Numbered from the stretch's first letter, positions 1 to 9,131 are shown. The stretch is DNA of 64,000 nucleotides from JAOUGY01 sp963792365 (GCA_963792365.1 CAWBVW010000008.1:62001-126000), one strand, 5' to 3'. The notes: generated by a model not told the origin, from the letters alone. Translations and numbers: made by a program.

Positions 1-175
1 CCAAGGCGTGAAGCGGCTTGCCGCATGCCGCCCGCGCAAGGTGTGAGGTCGGCGGCCAGCCGATTCCAGTTCGGAGTCTCCACAGACCGTCAAGTCGCCG
101 GTTTCGTGGCCGGGTGACGACGACTGACGGGCCGAAGCGGTTGCGCCGTCGTGGGGAAACCGCGGCAAAGGATGA

Positions 176-1282
176 CTATTTCAAGGCGTCGCGCTTGCCG
201 GCGACGTCAGACAGCGAGGATCTCCAAGCGGAGATGAACTTCTCGACGCCCTCTCGTTCCAACGTCTCGAACGCGTCGGTCAGATCGACTCCGGCTTCCC
301 CGATCGCCCGAACGATGAGCCGGGCAGCCGCCATCTCCTCAGGCCCGATGATGGAAGGCTGTCTCGGTCCTTCCTGTTGATAGGCGTCGATGGTTTCGAG
401 TGGCATCGTGTTCACGGTGTGGGGTGCCACGAGCGTGTCGACGTAGAGCGTCGCCCGGTAGTCCGGGTTCTTGGTGCTGGTGCTCGCCCACAGCGGCCGT
501 TGAACTCTCGCGCCATGCTTCACGAGGGATTCCCATCGGGCCCCGCGGAACGTTCCGAGGAACTCCTCAAAGGCCACCCGGGCATTGGCTACGGCCATCA
601 GCCCGAACAGATCGGCCGAGGCGCCGAGGGAGGAAAGCCGCTTGTCCACCTCGGTGTCGACCCGGGAGACGAAGAAAGAAGCCACCGAGGCGACCTTCGA
701 CACGTCACCACCAGTCTTCCGGTAGTCCTCGAGTCCGGCGAGGTAGGCCTCCATCACGTCGAGATAGCGGTCCACCGAAAAGATCAACGTCACGTTGATA
801 CTCATGCCCTCCCCGACACAGGCGCGAATGGCGGGCACTCCCTCGCTCGTCGCCGGAATCTTCACCAGCAGGTTGGGGCGGTCGATGCGCTTGACCCACT
901 CGCGGGCCTCCGAGATCGTTCCGGCCGTGTCGTTTGCGAGCTCGGGGTCGACCTCCACCGACACGTATCCGTCCCGACCCTCGGTGCGCTCCCAGATCGG
1001 CGCCAGAACATCGCATGCTCGCTGGAGATCGTCGGTCATCAGCGCGGCCATGATCTCTTTGGGTTCGGCGTCTCGATCGGCGAGGTCCTGGAGTTGGCCG
1101 TCGTAGGCGCCGCCTTCGGCGATGGCGGCCGCGAAGATGCTCGGATTCGATGTGACGCCCGTCACGGCGTCGGCGTCGATCCTCGCCTGGAGCTCGCCTT
1201 CGTCGAGCATCGTCCGCGAGATCTGGTCGGACCAGATGCTCTGACCTGCTGTGTGAATGGCGTGGAGTGGCGAATCCTTCAT
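176..1282 (-). CDS. tal: transaldolase
   Basis: Transaldolase of the non-oxidative pentose phosphate pathway, moving a dihydroxyacetone unit between sugar phosphates in the cytosol. At 368 residues it matches the longer actinobacterial Tal form. The family motif TGVTSNPSIF lies near residues 41-50, and the Schiff-base lysine is in NLLVKIPAT (about Lys141). I chose the ATG at 1282 because the conserved region begins just after it and TATGTT lies 6 nt upstream (1289-1294, minus strand), a leaderless arrangement; the frame stays open further upstream but without family similarity. Bases 1-175, downstream of its stop, show no gene I can support. Confidence 0.95.
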   Translation of the reverse strand: MKDSPLHAIHTAGQSIWSDQISRTMLDEGELQARIDADAVTGVTSNPSIFAAAIAEGGAYDGQLQDLADRDAEPKEIMAALMTDDLQRACDVLAPIWERTEGRDGYVSVEVDPELANDTAGTISEAREWVKRIDRPNLLVKIPATSEGVPAIRACVGEGMSINVTLIFSVDRYLDVMEAYLAGLEDYRKTGGDVSKVASVASFFVSRVDTEVDKRLSSLGASADLFGLMAVANARVAFEEFLGTFRGARWESLVKHGARVQRPLWASTSTKNPDYRATLYVDTLVAPHTVNTMPLETIDAYQQEGPRQPSIIGPEEMAAARLIVRAIGEAGVDLTDAFETLEREGVEKFISAWRSSLSDVAGKRDALK

Positions 1283-1288
1283 TGTCAC

Positions 1289-1294
1289 AACATA
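1289..1294 (-). promoter_or_regulatory. leaderless -10 box of tal
   Basis: TATGTT on the minus strand, 6 nt before the tal ATG. The spacing puts the predicted transcription start at or next to the start codon. Confidence 0.5.
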
Positions 1295-1448
1295 CCCCAG
1301 TGGCCTGAGATCAATCATCGCCCTCCGCCGCAAGCGAAGTCGTGAGGCCCGGTGTTGCTGGCATGCCCACGCCGTCCAGACATGTTCCGCACGGCCTTCG
1401 AGTGACGTCTTGCCCCCGCCCTCTGCGACCTGGGTAACCTCAATCCTC

Positions 1449-1841
1449 GTGCCACGCCGCATTCTGATCGCCAAGCCTGGACTGGACGGCCACGATCGTG
1501 GAGCCAAGGTCATCGCACGCACCTTGCGCGATGCCGGTCACGAAGTCATCTACTCAGGGCTCCATCAGACGCCGGAGCAGATCGTCGAGACCGCCATCCA
1601 AGAGGATGTCGACGCGATCGGCCTGTCTTCGTTGTCGGGCGCTCACATGGCTCTCTTCCCGAGGGTCGTCTCGCTGCTTGCCGAGCGAGACGCATCTGAC
1701 ATCGTCGTGTTCGGCGGCGGGGTGATCCCCGACGGTGATGTCGCTTTGCTGAAACAAGAAGGGTTGGCGGCCGTTTTCACGCCGGGAACCCCGTTGTCCG
1801 AGATCGCCAGTTGGGTAGATCGAACCATTCCCGAACGTTGA
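1449..1841 (+). CDS. cobalamin-binding (methylmalonyl-CoA mutase small/C-terminal) protein
   Basis: Stand-alone B12-binding domain of 130 residues, like the small subunit of split methylmalonyl-CoA mutases. The cobalamin motif DGHDRG (D-x-H-x-x-G, with the lower-ligand His) sits near residues 13-18; SGLHQTPEQIV and the glycine-rich VVFGGGVIPDGD loop follow. The GTG at 1449 is chosen because the family fold starts immediately (RRILIAKPGLDGHD); the reading frame is open further upstream without similarity. It lies 7 bp before sucC, which fits a propionate route ending in succinyl-CoA. The catalytic mutase subunit is not in the window, so its partner is inferred. Confidence 0.85.
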   Translation: MPRRILIAKPGLDGHDRGAKVIARTLRDAGHEVIYSGLHQTPEQIVETAIQEDVDAIGLSSLSGAHMALFPRVVSLLAERDASDIVVFGGGVIPDGDVALLKQEGLAAVFTPGTPLSEIASWVDRTIPER

Positions 1842-1848
1842 GGAGCTC

Positions 1849-3072
1849 ATGAAGATCCACGAGTACCAGGCGAAGCAGCTGATGAAGGCACGCGGCATCG
1901 CAGTGCCGGAAGGCCGAGTTGCCTCGAGTGTCGAGGAGGCCGTCGCCGCAGTCGCCCCACTGGTCGAAGCATCGGGCAATCCCGTGGTGGTGGTCAAGTC
2001 CCAGATCCATGCCGGTGGGCGGGGGAAGGGTCGCTTTCTCGAACATCCAGACGTGGGTGGAGTGAACGTCGTCACGGACGGGATTGCCGGTGGAGTGGGG
2101 GCCACGGAGGCCCGGGTGCGCGACCTCGCCTCGCAGATGCTGGGCTCGACGCTGGTCACCATTCAGACCGGCGACGAAGGCAAGCAGGTGAACACCCTCT
2201 ACATCGAGCAGGGCATCGACATCGCCCGTGAGCTGTATCTCTCGATCTTGTTGGACAGAGCCGTCAGTCGCAACGTCGTGATGGCGTCCACCGAGGGCGG
2301 GATGGAGATCGAGAAGGTCGCCGAGGAAACCCCTGACAAGATCCTGCGTGAAGTGATCGATCCGGCCATCGGATTGGCGGATTTTCAGGCGAACCGGCTC
2401 GCAGTGGGTCTCGGGATCGCGGGCGATGCCGCCAAGAGCTTTGTCCAGTTCGTGAAGGCCCTTTCTGCGGCCGCCACCGAGTTCGACACCGACCTCGTCG
2501 AGATCAACCCTCTCGTCGTCACCAAGGGCGGCGAGGTGATGGCGCTCGACGGAAAGATGGCGTTCGACGACAACGCCACGTATCGGCACCCGGATGTGGA
2601 GGCGATGCGTGACGAGTCCGAAGAAGACCAGGCGGAGCTCGCGGCCAAGCAAGCAGGACTGTCGTACATCAAGCTCGACGGCACGATCGGATGCCTCGTG
2701 AACGGGGCCGGATTGGCGATGGCCACCATGGACACCATCAAACACGTGGGTGGAGAGCCGGCGAACTTTCTCGACGTCGGGGGCGGCGCCACCGCCGATC
2801 AGGTGACGACCGGCTTCGGCATCATCACCCGTGACCCGAACGTGAAGGGGATCTTCGTCAACATCTTCGGAGGGATCATGCGATGCGATGTGATCGCCGA
2901 GGGCGTGGTCGAAGCCGTGAAGCGCGTGGGCCTCGAGGTACCTCTGGTGGTCCGGCTGGAAGGAACCAACGTCGAGATCGGCAAGCAGATAATCCGAGAT
3001 TCAGGGCTCGACGTGGTCGCGGCCGAAGACATGAAAGATGGAGCCCAGAAGATCGTGGAGCTGGCCAAGTGA
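1849..3072 (+). CDS. sucC: succinyl-CoA synthetase beta subunit
   Basis: Beta subunit of ADP-forming succinate-CoA ligase (TCA cycle substrate-level phosphorylation). It has 407 residues, slightly longer than the usual 385-400. The N-terminal ATP-grasp signature MKIHEYQAKQLM is intact, and the C-terminal half carries the GGIMRCDVIAEG and LVVRLEGTNVEIGK motifs of the CoA-ligase domain. A GAGGAG-like ribosome site precedes ATG 1849. The stop overlaps the sucD start (GTGA), indicating coupled translation. Confidence 0.96.
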   Translation: MKIHEYQAKQLMKARGIAVPEGRVASSVEEAVAAVAPLVEASGNPVVVVKSQIHAGGRGKGRFLEHPDVGGVNVVTDGIAGGVGATEARVRDLASQMLGSTLVTIQTGDEGKQVNTLYIEQGIDIARELYLSILLDRAVSRNVVMASTEGGMEIEKVAEETPDKILREVIDPAIGLADFQANRLAVGLGIAGDAAKSFVQFVKALSAAATEFDTDLVEINPLVVTKGGEVMALDGKMAFDDNATYRHPDVEAMRDESEEDQAELAAKQAGLSYIKLDGTIGCLVNGAGLAMATMDTIKHVGGEPANFLDVGGGATADQVTTGFGIITRDPNVKGIFVNIFGGIMRCDVIAEGVVEAVKRVGLEVPLVVRLEGTNVEIGKQIIRDSGLDVVAAEDMKDGAQKIVELAK

Positions 3073-3992
3073 GCATCCTCATCGACAAGAACACCAAGGT
3101 CCTGGTCCAGGGACTGGGCAAGACCGGTCAGTTCCACACCGACAAGGCGATTGCCTACGGAACCCAGATGGTCGGCGCCGTCCATCCGTCGAAGGCAGGT
3201 GGCTCGCACCTCTTCGAAGGCGAAACAGACCACTCGGGCGTCCCCGGTCGCGAAGACACCTATCGCGTCGAAATGCCGATCTTCGCCAACGTGCGTGAGG
3301 CGGTCGACGCCACCGGAGCCGACGTGTCGGTGGTCTACGTGCCACCACCCGGTGCCGCCGACGCCATCATGGAGGCGGCCGAGGGCGGTATCCGGCTGGT
3401 CATCTGCATCACCGAAGGCATCCCGGTTGGAGACATGGTGAGGGCAAAGCGGTACCTGACCGGAACCGGCACCCGGCTCGTCGGCCCCAACTGCCCTGGA
3501 GTGATCACGCCAGGGGAATGCAAGATCGGCATCATGCCGGGGTACATCCACCAACCCGGTCGAATCGGGGTGATCTCGAGGTCCGGCACCCTCACATACG
3601 AAGCGGTGTTCCAACTCACCCAGCTCGGACTCGGTCAGACCACGGCGGTCGGCATCGGCGGAGATCCGGTCAACGGAACGAACTTCGTCGACTGTCTCAC
3701 GATGTTCAACGAAGACCCCGACACCGAAGGCGTGATCATGATCGGAGAGATCGGCGGAACCGCCGAGGAGGACGCCGCCGAGTACGTCTCCGCCCACATG
3801 ACAAAGCCAGTGGCGGGATTCATCGCCGGCACCACGGCACCTCCCGGCAAGAGGATGGGCCATGCGGGCGCCATCATCTCCGGGGGCAAGGGGACGGCCG
3901 CAGCCAAGATCGCAGCGTTGGAATCCGCTGGCATCGTCGTTGCCCCCACGCCGACGGACATGGGCTCGGCGATGGTCCAAGCTCTGGGATAG
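3069..3992 (+). CDS. sucD: succinyl-CoA synthetase alpha subunit
   Basis: Alpha subunit of succinate-CoA ligase, 307 residues. It has the N-terminal CoA-binding Rossmann fold (VLVQGLGKTGQFHT), the GPNCPG loop near 139-144, and the phosphohistidine in KRMGHAGAII (about His265). The GTG start at 3069 shares bases with the sucC stop. The open frame before 3069 is only the shadow of sucC. Confidence 0.96.
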   Translation: MSILIDKNTKVLVQGLGKTGQFHTDKAIAYGTQMVGAVHPSKAGGSHLFEGETDHSGVPGREDTYRVEMPIFANVREAVDATGADVSVVYVPPPGAADAIMEAAEGGIRLVICITEGIPVGDMVRAKRYLTGTGTRLVGPNCPGVITPGECKIGIMPGYIHQPGRIGVISRSGTLTYEAVFQLTQLGLGQTTAVGIGGDPVNGTNFVDCLTMFNEDPDTEGVIMIGEIGGTAEEDAAEYVSAHMTKPVAGFIAGTTAPPGKRMGHAGAIISGGKGTAAAKIAALESAGIVVAPTPTDMGSAMVQALG

Positions 3993-4039
3993 CTCGATGA
4001 TGCTGGGTCTCGGGAGGCCCGGGCGGCGGCCTGTATCTC

Positions 4040-4120
4040 TGCCGACGGCTCACGGCCGACGGCCGACAACCCGGACCTCTTGCGGTCGGACGTCAGTTGG
4101 GCCGTCGGCTGTCTGCGGTC
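4040..4120. repeat. intergenic heptanucleotide repeats
   Basis: Two runs of degenerate 7-base units: TGCCGAC, GGCTCAC, GGCCGAC, GGCCGAC at 4040-4067 and GGCCGTC, GGCTGTC, TGCGGTC at 4100-4120. They fill the gap between sucD and the lemA promoter. The same unit style recurs elsewhere in the window. Confidence 0.7.
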
Positions 4121-4171
4121 GGCCCCTGACACCGATCGCGTGCTTGGCGGGCCCGGTGCCCCGGGACGCCG

Positions 4172-4177
4172 TACACT
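4172..4177 (+). promoter_or_regulatory. leaderless -10 box of lemA-like gene
   Basis: TACACT followed by exactly 6 nt and the ATG at 4184. No Shine-Dalgarno is present between them. Confidence 0.55.
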
Positions 4178-4183
4178 GCGGCC

Positions 4184-4729
4184 ATGGGCTGGATCATCGC
4201 AATCGTCATCGCCGTACTCGTCGTGCTCGTCGTGGTTCTGTACAACGGACTCGTACAGTCGAGAAACCGCGTGGACAACGCCTGGGGACAGGTCGATGTC
4301 CAGTTGAACAGGCGGTACGACCTGATTCCGAACCTGGTCGAGACGGTCAAGGGGTACGCAACCCATGAGCAGGAGACGTTCGAGCAGGTGGTGGCTGCCC
4401 GCAACGCGGCGGTGGCAGCCTCGGATCCCGCAACCCAGGCGCAGGCCGACAACCTGCTGACCGGGATGCTGCGTCAGGTCTTCGCGCTGGCCGAGGCCTA
4501 TCCGGACCTCAAGGCCAACCAGAACTTCCAGCAGTTGCAGGCGGAGCTGTCGGAGACAGAGAACAAGATCGCGGTGTCCCGACAGATCTACAACGACACC
4601 GTGCTCACCTACAACAACAAGGTGCAGACGATCCCGTCGAGCCTGGTGGCGGGAATGACCGGCTTTCGGACGCGGGCGTTCTTCGACGCTCCGGGTGGCG
4701 CAGAAGACGCACCATCCGTTCAGTTCTGA
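4184..4729 (+). CDS. lemA: LemA family protein
   Basis: LemA-family membrane protein of 181 residues; the molecular role of the family is not settled. There is a single N-terminal transmembrane helix (about residues 3-22) followed by the conserved NRVDNAWGQVDVQLNRRYDL block and a long helical region ending in FRTRAFFDAP. The stop and the next start share one base (TGATG), so it is coupled to the DUF2207 gene, a common LemA neighbour. Confidence 0.92.
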   Translation: MGWIIAIVIAVLVVLVVVLYNGLVQSRNRVDNAWGQVDVQLNRRYDLIPNLVETVKGYATHEQETFEQVVAARNAAVAASDPATQAQADNLLTGMLRQVFALAEAYPDLKANQNFQQLQAELSETENKIAVSRQIYNDTVLTYNNKVQTIPSSLVAGMTGFRTRAFFDAPGGAEDAPSVQF

Positions 4730-6585
4730 TGCGACGGTGGCTGGTCGGTGTGGCGGTTTGCGCCGTCACGCTCATTCCGGCCACTCCGGCTTTCGCAAAG
4801 TCCTACACCCTCCCCGAGGCCGACGTACGTCTCGACGTCCAACCGGACGGCTCGCTGGTGGTCACCGAACGCATCACCTACGCATTCGACGGCGATTTCT
4901 CCGGTGCGTATCGGGACGTGCCGATATCCGGCGGTGTGTCGATCGGCGACGTCACCGTGTCCGAGGGTGAGCAGCGCTACACCGACGGTGCGTGCACCGA
5001 GCTCGGGTGTTCCTCTCCGGCCGGCACCTTCGGCACTCGGAACCTCGGGGATGCGCTGCGGATCGTCTGGCACTACTCGGCCTCGAACGTGACGAGAACG
5101 TTCACGATCCGTTACCAGGTCAGAGGTCAGACCAAGGTCTACGACGACGTGGCAGAGGTCAACTGGAAGGTCTGGGGCGACGAGTGGACGGTGTCCGTGG
5201 ACTCTGTCGAAGCCGGCCTCACGATTCCCGGAGCCGTCGAGCCCGGGGATGTCCGGGTCTGGGGGCATCCCTCCTCGGTGCGCGGTGAAGTCGACCTCGG
5301 TGGCGACGACGTGTCTCCCCATCTCCTGGCGCGTGACGTCCCGGGCGGCCAGTTCGTCGAGATGCGGGTGACTTTCCCCGCCGATGTGCTCGAGTCGGCC
5401 TCCGGTGCAACCGCCATCGCGGGCAACGGTCTCGACGACATCCTCGAGCAGGAGGCTGCCGAGGTCGAACGCAGGGAGCAGAGCGAAGCCCTCGTCCGCC
5501 GGCTGCTGTTCTTGGTTCCGCTGCTCGCAATCGCCCCCGGGCTCGTGGTGGCGGCGCTCATCTACTTCCGCTTCGGTCGGGAGCCGAGGGTCGATTACGA
5601 CCGCGAGTATGAGCAGGAACCGCCGACGGATCGCACACCCGCCGAGGTGAACGCGTTGCTGACGCAGGGCCGCGTCGATGCGTCGAGCTTCACAGCCACT
5701 CTCTTCGATCTCATCCGGAAAGGCGCGATCGACGCCCGGTCGGTGGAGGTGGAGAGGCCCACCTGGATGGGTCTTCGTTCCGAGTCGATCTCCGACCTCG
5801 AACTGTCGGTCGGCTCCGAGACCACGGGGCACACCAAGCATGAGCAGAATGTGATGACCGTCCTGAAGCGAGCACTGTCCGATGGGCCGGTGCCGCTCCA
5901 TGAGCTTCGCAAGCGGATCCGCGATGATGCCTCCGCGAACGCCTCCACCTACCAATCGTTCGTGAAGGCAGTCGTGAAGAAGCTCGAGGACTCTGGCTTG
6001 TTGGAACGGGGTGGAGGCAAGTGGATCGGCCTCGCGATCGCGGCCTGGGTCGGCATCGTGCTGCTGGTCGTCGTCGTGATGAACACGCTCGTCGACAACG
6101 CCATGCTGCAGGCGGTCCTCATCCCGGTCGTGATCGTCGTGGCGATCATCAATCTCGTGATCCTCGTCGTCGTGGCGGCTTCGCGCCGGGTCCTTACGCG
6201 GCGTTCGAGCAGCGGAGCGCTCGAGGCCGAGAGGTGGAAGGCGTTCTCTCGCTACTTGCGAGACTTCAGCCGGTTGGAGGAGGCGCCCCCGATCTCACTG
6301 GCCTTGTGGGATCGGTTCCTGGTCTACGGCATCGCCCTGGGCGTCGCAGAAGAGGTTCTCGAAGCCGCAAGGCTGAAAGCTCCCGTCGAGCTCGAAGAGG
6401 CTTCCCACATCTACTGGTACGGAGGTCACGGCTACTCCGGTGGCGGCACCGAAAACGCCTTCGCCGGCCTGAACTCCACGTTGTCGGGTGCATTCAACCC
6501 ACCGTCTAGCTCGTCCGGGGGCGGTGGTGGATTCTCCGGCGGAGGAGGAGGCGGAGGGGGTGGTGGCGGTGGCGGCGCTTGGTGA
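4729..6585 (+). CDS. DUF2207 domain-containing membrane protein
   Basis: Predicted membrane protein of 618 residues in the DUF2207/YciQ family, often paired with LemA; function unknown. It starts with a signal peptide (cleavage near residue 23), then an extracytoplasmic DUF2207 domain, a transmembrane helix near 260-280, a cytoplasmic region and two further helices near 437-485. The C-terminus is almost pure glycine with serine, typical of the family. The DNA coding this tail also carries the ribosome site of the following gene. Confidence 0.9.
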   Translation: MRRWLVGVAVCAVTLIPATPAFAKSYTLPEADVRLDVQPDGSLVVTERITYAFDGDFSGAYRDVPISGGVSIGDVTVSEGEQRYTDGACTELGCSSPAGTFGTRNLGDALRIVWHYSASNVTRTFTIRYQVRGQTKVYDDVAEVNWKVWGDEWTVSVDSVEAGLTIPGAVEPGDVRVWGHPSSVRGEVDLGGDDVSPHLLARDVPGGQFVEMRVTFPADVLESASGATAIAGNGLDDILEQEAAEVERREQSEALVRRLLFLVPLLAIAPGLVVAALIYFRFGREPRVDYDREYEQEPPTDRTPAEVNALLTQGRVDASSFTATLFDLIRKGAIDARSVEVERPTWMGLRSESISDLELSVGSETTGHTKHEQNVMTVLKRALSDGPVPLHELRKRIRDDASANASTYQSFVKAVVKKLEDSGLLERGGGKWIGLAIAAWVGIVLLVVVVMNTLVDNAMLQAVLIPVVIVVAIINLVILVVVAASRRVLTRRSSSGALEAERWKAFSRYLRDFSRLEEAPPISLALWDRFLVYGIALGVAEEVLEAARLKAPVELEEASHIYWYGGHGYSGGGTENAFAGLNSTLSGAFNPPSSSSGGGGGFSGGGGGGGGGGGGGAW

Positions 6586-7069
6586 CGAGCTGCAGATCCT
6601 CACGGAAGAGCTGTGGGAGGGTATCCCGCTCAGTGCTGCCGCCGGGATCGAGGTGGTCGAGGCGGCCCCCGACCACGTCCGCGTCGAAGCACCGTTCTCG
6701 CCCAACCGCAACTATCACGGCACCGGGTTCGGTGGCAGTATCGCCATCGTCGGGATCGTCACAGGGTGGATCATGGTGAATCGACTCATGCATGTGGTCG
6801 AGGAGCTGCACGAAATCGTGATCCAGTCGAGCGGCGTCGATTATCTCGAGCCGGCCCGGGGAGACCTGGCAGGTTGGGCGAAGTGCCCCGACCACGACAC
6901 GATCGAACGGTTTCTTCGTACTTACAGACGGTTCGGTCGGGCGCGGATCACCGTCAACTCGGTGATCGAGTCTGCGGGCGTCCCCGTCGCTCGCCACGAC
7001 GGAACCTACGCTGCCCTCCGCGTTGGTGCAGGCACCGCAGACCTCGAGCCCGACCTCGAGTTGCCTTGA
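6569..7069 (+). CDS. YiiD-C-like (thioesterase-fold) protein
   Basis: About 166 residues with a hotdog-fold, thioesterase-like pattern: NRNYHGTGFGGSI, then VIQSSGVDYLEPARGDL. This resembles the putative thioesterase domain at the C-terminus of YiiD. The substrate is unknown. The start is placed at GTG 6569 (GTG 6563 is the alternative) because the purine-rich GGAGGAGGAGG at 6541-6551 lies upstream and the conserved region begins shortly after. It overlaps the glycine tail of the DUF2207 gene in another frame by 17 bp. Confidence 0.75.
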   Translation: MAALGDELQILTEELWEGIPLSAAAGIEVVEAAPDHVRVEAPFSPNRNYHGTGFGGSIAIVGIVTGWIMVNRLMHVVEELHEIVIQSSGVDYLEPARGDLAGWAKCPDHDTIERFLRTYRRFGRARITVNSVIESAGVPVARHDGTYAALRVGAGTADLEPDLELP

Positions 7070-7135
7070 GGACTCCGGAGGGCGGACTGTTCTCGGCGAA
7101 CTCGACGCCCTGCCTGCCGCCGGAACCTCGCGGCG

Positions 7136-7852
7136 CTACCTGGCGCCTTCGTCGAAGCGAGCTTTGTCGGCGGCGGCGTAGCCGACCACCGCTTCATCGG
7201 CTCGGCATACGGCGCGCAGCGCCTCCACGAGTTCCGCCACGCGGTGCCCCGGTACTGCACAGGTCAGCTCGTCGTCGCCCATGCCGATTCGCTCCCGCGA
7301 CAACGCACAGCCCATCGACACTGCGATCGTCCCTGCGGCGGCTCGCGGGATGATCTGGCACTGTGGCTTGCCGCTGAACTCGACGGAGACAGCATCGCCG
7401 ATCTCCATCATCTGGCGGGGGGACAAGCGAAGGAGAACGACGTCGGGCTCGTGTTTGGCATCTGCGAGCGGTCCATACACGATCGAGGCCGGCCTGCGAT
7501 CCATGGCCGCCACGTCACCGAACGCCTCCATCGTCACCCAACCGACGTCGAGCAGCGTGCCGACATCTGACTTGTCGAGGATCTCTTCAGCCCCGGCAAG
7601 CCCATGCGTGAAACGGCCCACCGAACAGTTGCCGTGGTCCTCGGGCGCGGTGCTGAACGCGGCCTGGTGCCCATAGGCCCAGAACACACAGGACGCCGGG
7701 ACTCGGCCACTGCGGCCGTCGGCGGTCGGCTCAGACATCGGATGATCGAATCGTGGCTCTTCCGCCGCTCCTTCGCGGAACGTGATGGCCACCGGGGCGT
7801 GTCGGAGGTCGAGGAGTTGGCTGAGCTCGTTGCTGAGGGCGTTGCTTGACAT
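7136..7852 (-). CDS. DUF169 family protein
   Basis: 238-residue protein resembling the DUF169 (COG2043) family, which is uncharacterised. It has the N-terminal LRHAPVAITF segment, a conserved cysteine in ASCVFWAYGH, NCSVGRFTHGL, and SMGCALSRERIGMGDDELTCAVPG near 180-205. Several conserved cysteines suggest a metal or cluster site, but that is inference. The ATG at 7852 is preceded by TAGGGT with 6 nt between (7859-7864), so a leaderless start is plausible. Its start codon overlaps that of the divergent aminotransferase. Confidence 0.75.
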   Translation of the reverse strand: MSSNALSNELSQLLDLRHAPVAITFREGAAEEPRFDHPMSEPTADGRSGRVPASCVFWAYGHQAAFSTAPEDHGNCSVGRFTHGLAGAEEILDKSDVGTLLDVGWVTMEAFGDVAAMDRRPASIVYGPLADAKHEPDVVLLRLSPRQMMEIGDAVSVEFSGKPQCQIIPRAAAGTIAVSMGCALSRERIGMGDDELTCAVPGHRVAELVEALRAVCRADEAVVGYAAADKARFDEGAR

Positions 7853-9017
7853 GGCGTCACCCTATCCGGGCGCGCCCCGCTACCGTCCGGCCATCGTGGC
7901 CACATGGATGTTGGACCCTCAAACGACCCATCTCAACCATGGTTCCTTTGGGGCTGTGCCGGCCGAGGTCCTCGACACGCAGCATCGACTCCGGACGAGG
8001 TTGGAGACGAATCCCACACGTTTCATGGCGCGCGAGCTGCCAGACCTCATTGGGTCGGCCCGGCAGCGCCTGGCAGCGTTCGTCGGCGCCGACCCCCTGG
8101 GGCTGGTGTTCGTTGCCAACGCCACGACCGGTGTGAACGCAGTACTCCGGTCGCTTCCCTTCGAACCGGGTGACGAGATCGTTGTCACCGACCATGGATA
8201 CAACTCGTGTCGAAACGTCGCGAACGTCGTAGCTGCGCAGACCGGCGCACGAGTCGTGGAGGCGCACGTGCCCTTCCCGATCACCGGTCCCGCCGACGCG
8301 ATCCGGTCGATACAGGACGTGGTGACGAACCGAACGGCATTGGTGATGGTTGACCACGTCACCTCTCCGACTGCACTCGTGTTCCCGGTCGCCGAGATCG
8401 TCGAGGCGCTCGGAGGCATCCCGGTCCTCGTCGACGGCGCCCACGGTCCGGGCATGTTGCCACTCGACATCGATTCGTTGGGTGCTGCCTTCTACACGGG
8501 GAACTGCCACAAGTGGATGTGCGCACCCAAGGGCGCCGGGTTCCTATGGGTGGCAGAGCCCTATCGCGACGTGATTCTGCCTGGAACGATCTCCCACGGT
8601 TGGAACGACCAGTGGCCCGGCGAGAACCGGTTGCACCGGTTGTTCGACTACACGGGTACCGACGATCCCACGGCGTGGCTGTCGGTTCCCTCGGCCATCG
8701 ACGTCATGGCGAGCGCTGTGGACGGTGGTTGGGACGAGATCATGGCTCACAATCATCGACTCGCGGTCGATGCCCGGGACCTCCTGGTGGAGGCGTCGGC
8801 ATCTTCGTGTCAGGCACCCGCCGAAATGCTCGGGGCGATGGCGTCGGTCATGCTACCGGCCGGTGACGGCGATCTTCCGGAGATGCTCTATCGAGACCAT
8901 CAGATCGAAGTGCCCGTCTTTCCTTGGGGAAGCGGGCGGATCCTGCGCATCTCGGCTCAGATCTACAACCACCTCGACGAGTACAAACGCCTCGCGCCGG
9001 CGATCAGGGGCATCTGA
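7851..9017 (+). CDS. class V aminotransferase (isopenicillin-N epimerase-like)
   Basis: PLP-dependent fold type I enzyme, 388 residues, of the class V/cysteine desulfurase-like group close to isopenicillin-N epimerase. It shows LNHGSFGAVP near the N-terminus, FVANATTGVNAVLRSL, VDGAHGPGMLPLDI (PLP-binding Asp) and the Schiff-base lysine in YTGNCHKWM. The substrate cannot be told from sequence. The ATG at 7851 overlaps the divergent DUF169 start codon; GTG 7896 is an alternative that would leave about 44 bp between the two starts. Confidence 0.85.
   Translation: MASPYPGAPRYRPAIVATWMLDPQTTHLNHGSFGAVPAEVLDTQHRLRTRLETNPTRFMARELPDLIGSARQRLAAFVGADPLGLVFVANATTGVNAVLRSLPFEPGDEIVVTDHGYNSCRNVANVVAAQTGARVVEAHVPFPITGPADAIRSIQDVVTNRTALVMVDHVTSPTALVFPVAEIVEALGGIPVLVDGAHGPGMLPLDIDSLGAAFYTGNCHKWMCAPKGAGFLWVAEPYRDVILPGTISHGWNDQWPGENRLHRLFDYTGTDDPTAWLSVPSAIDVMASAVDGGWDEIMAHNHRLAVDARDLLVEASASSCQAPAEMLGAMASVMLPAGDGDLPEMLYRDHQIEVPVFPWGSGRILRISAQIYNHLDEYKRLAPAIRGI
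7859..7864 (-). promoter_or_regulatory. leaderless -10 box of the DUF169 gene
   Basis: TAGGGT on the minus strand, 6 nt from the ATG at 7852. The box lies inside the first codons of the divergent aminotransferase gene. Confidence 0.4.
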
Positions 9018-9098
9018 TCCGGCGTTGTCAAAGTCCCCGGACATCGCCGGAGTGCGCGATGTCGGCAGGTGGCCGACTCGACGGTGACGGCTGCGTTC

Positions 9099-9125
9099 TA
9101 CACTCCGGCCCCATTCGTCAGGAGG
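9099..9125 (+). promoter_or_regulatory. purN promoter and Shine-Dalgarno
   Basis: TACACT (9099-9104) followed 15 nt later by AGGAGG (9120-9125), six bases before an ATC codon (9132) where PurN proteins normally begin. This pair argues for a start inside the longer frame that opens at GTG 9069. Confidence 0.55.
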
Positions 9126-9131
9126 GACAGC

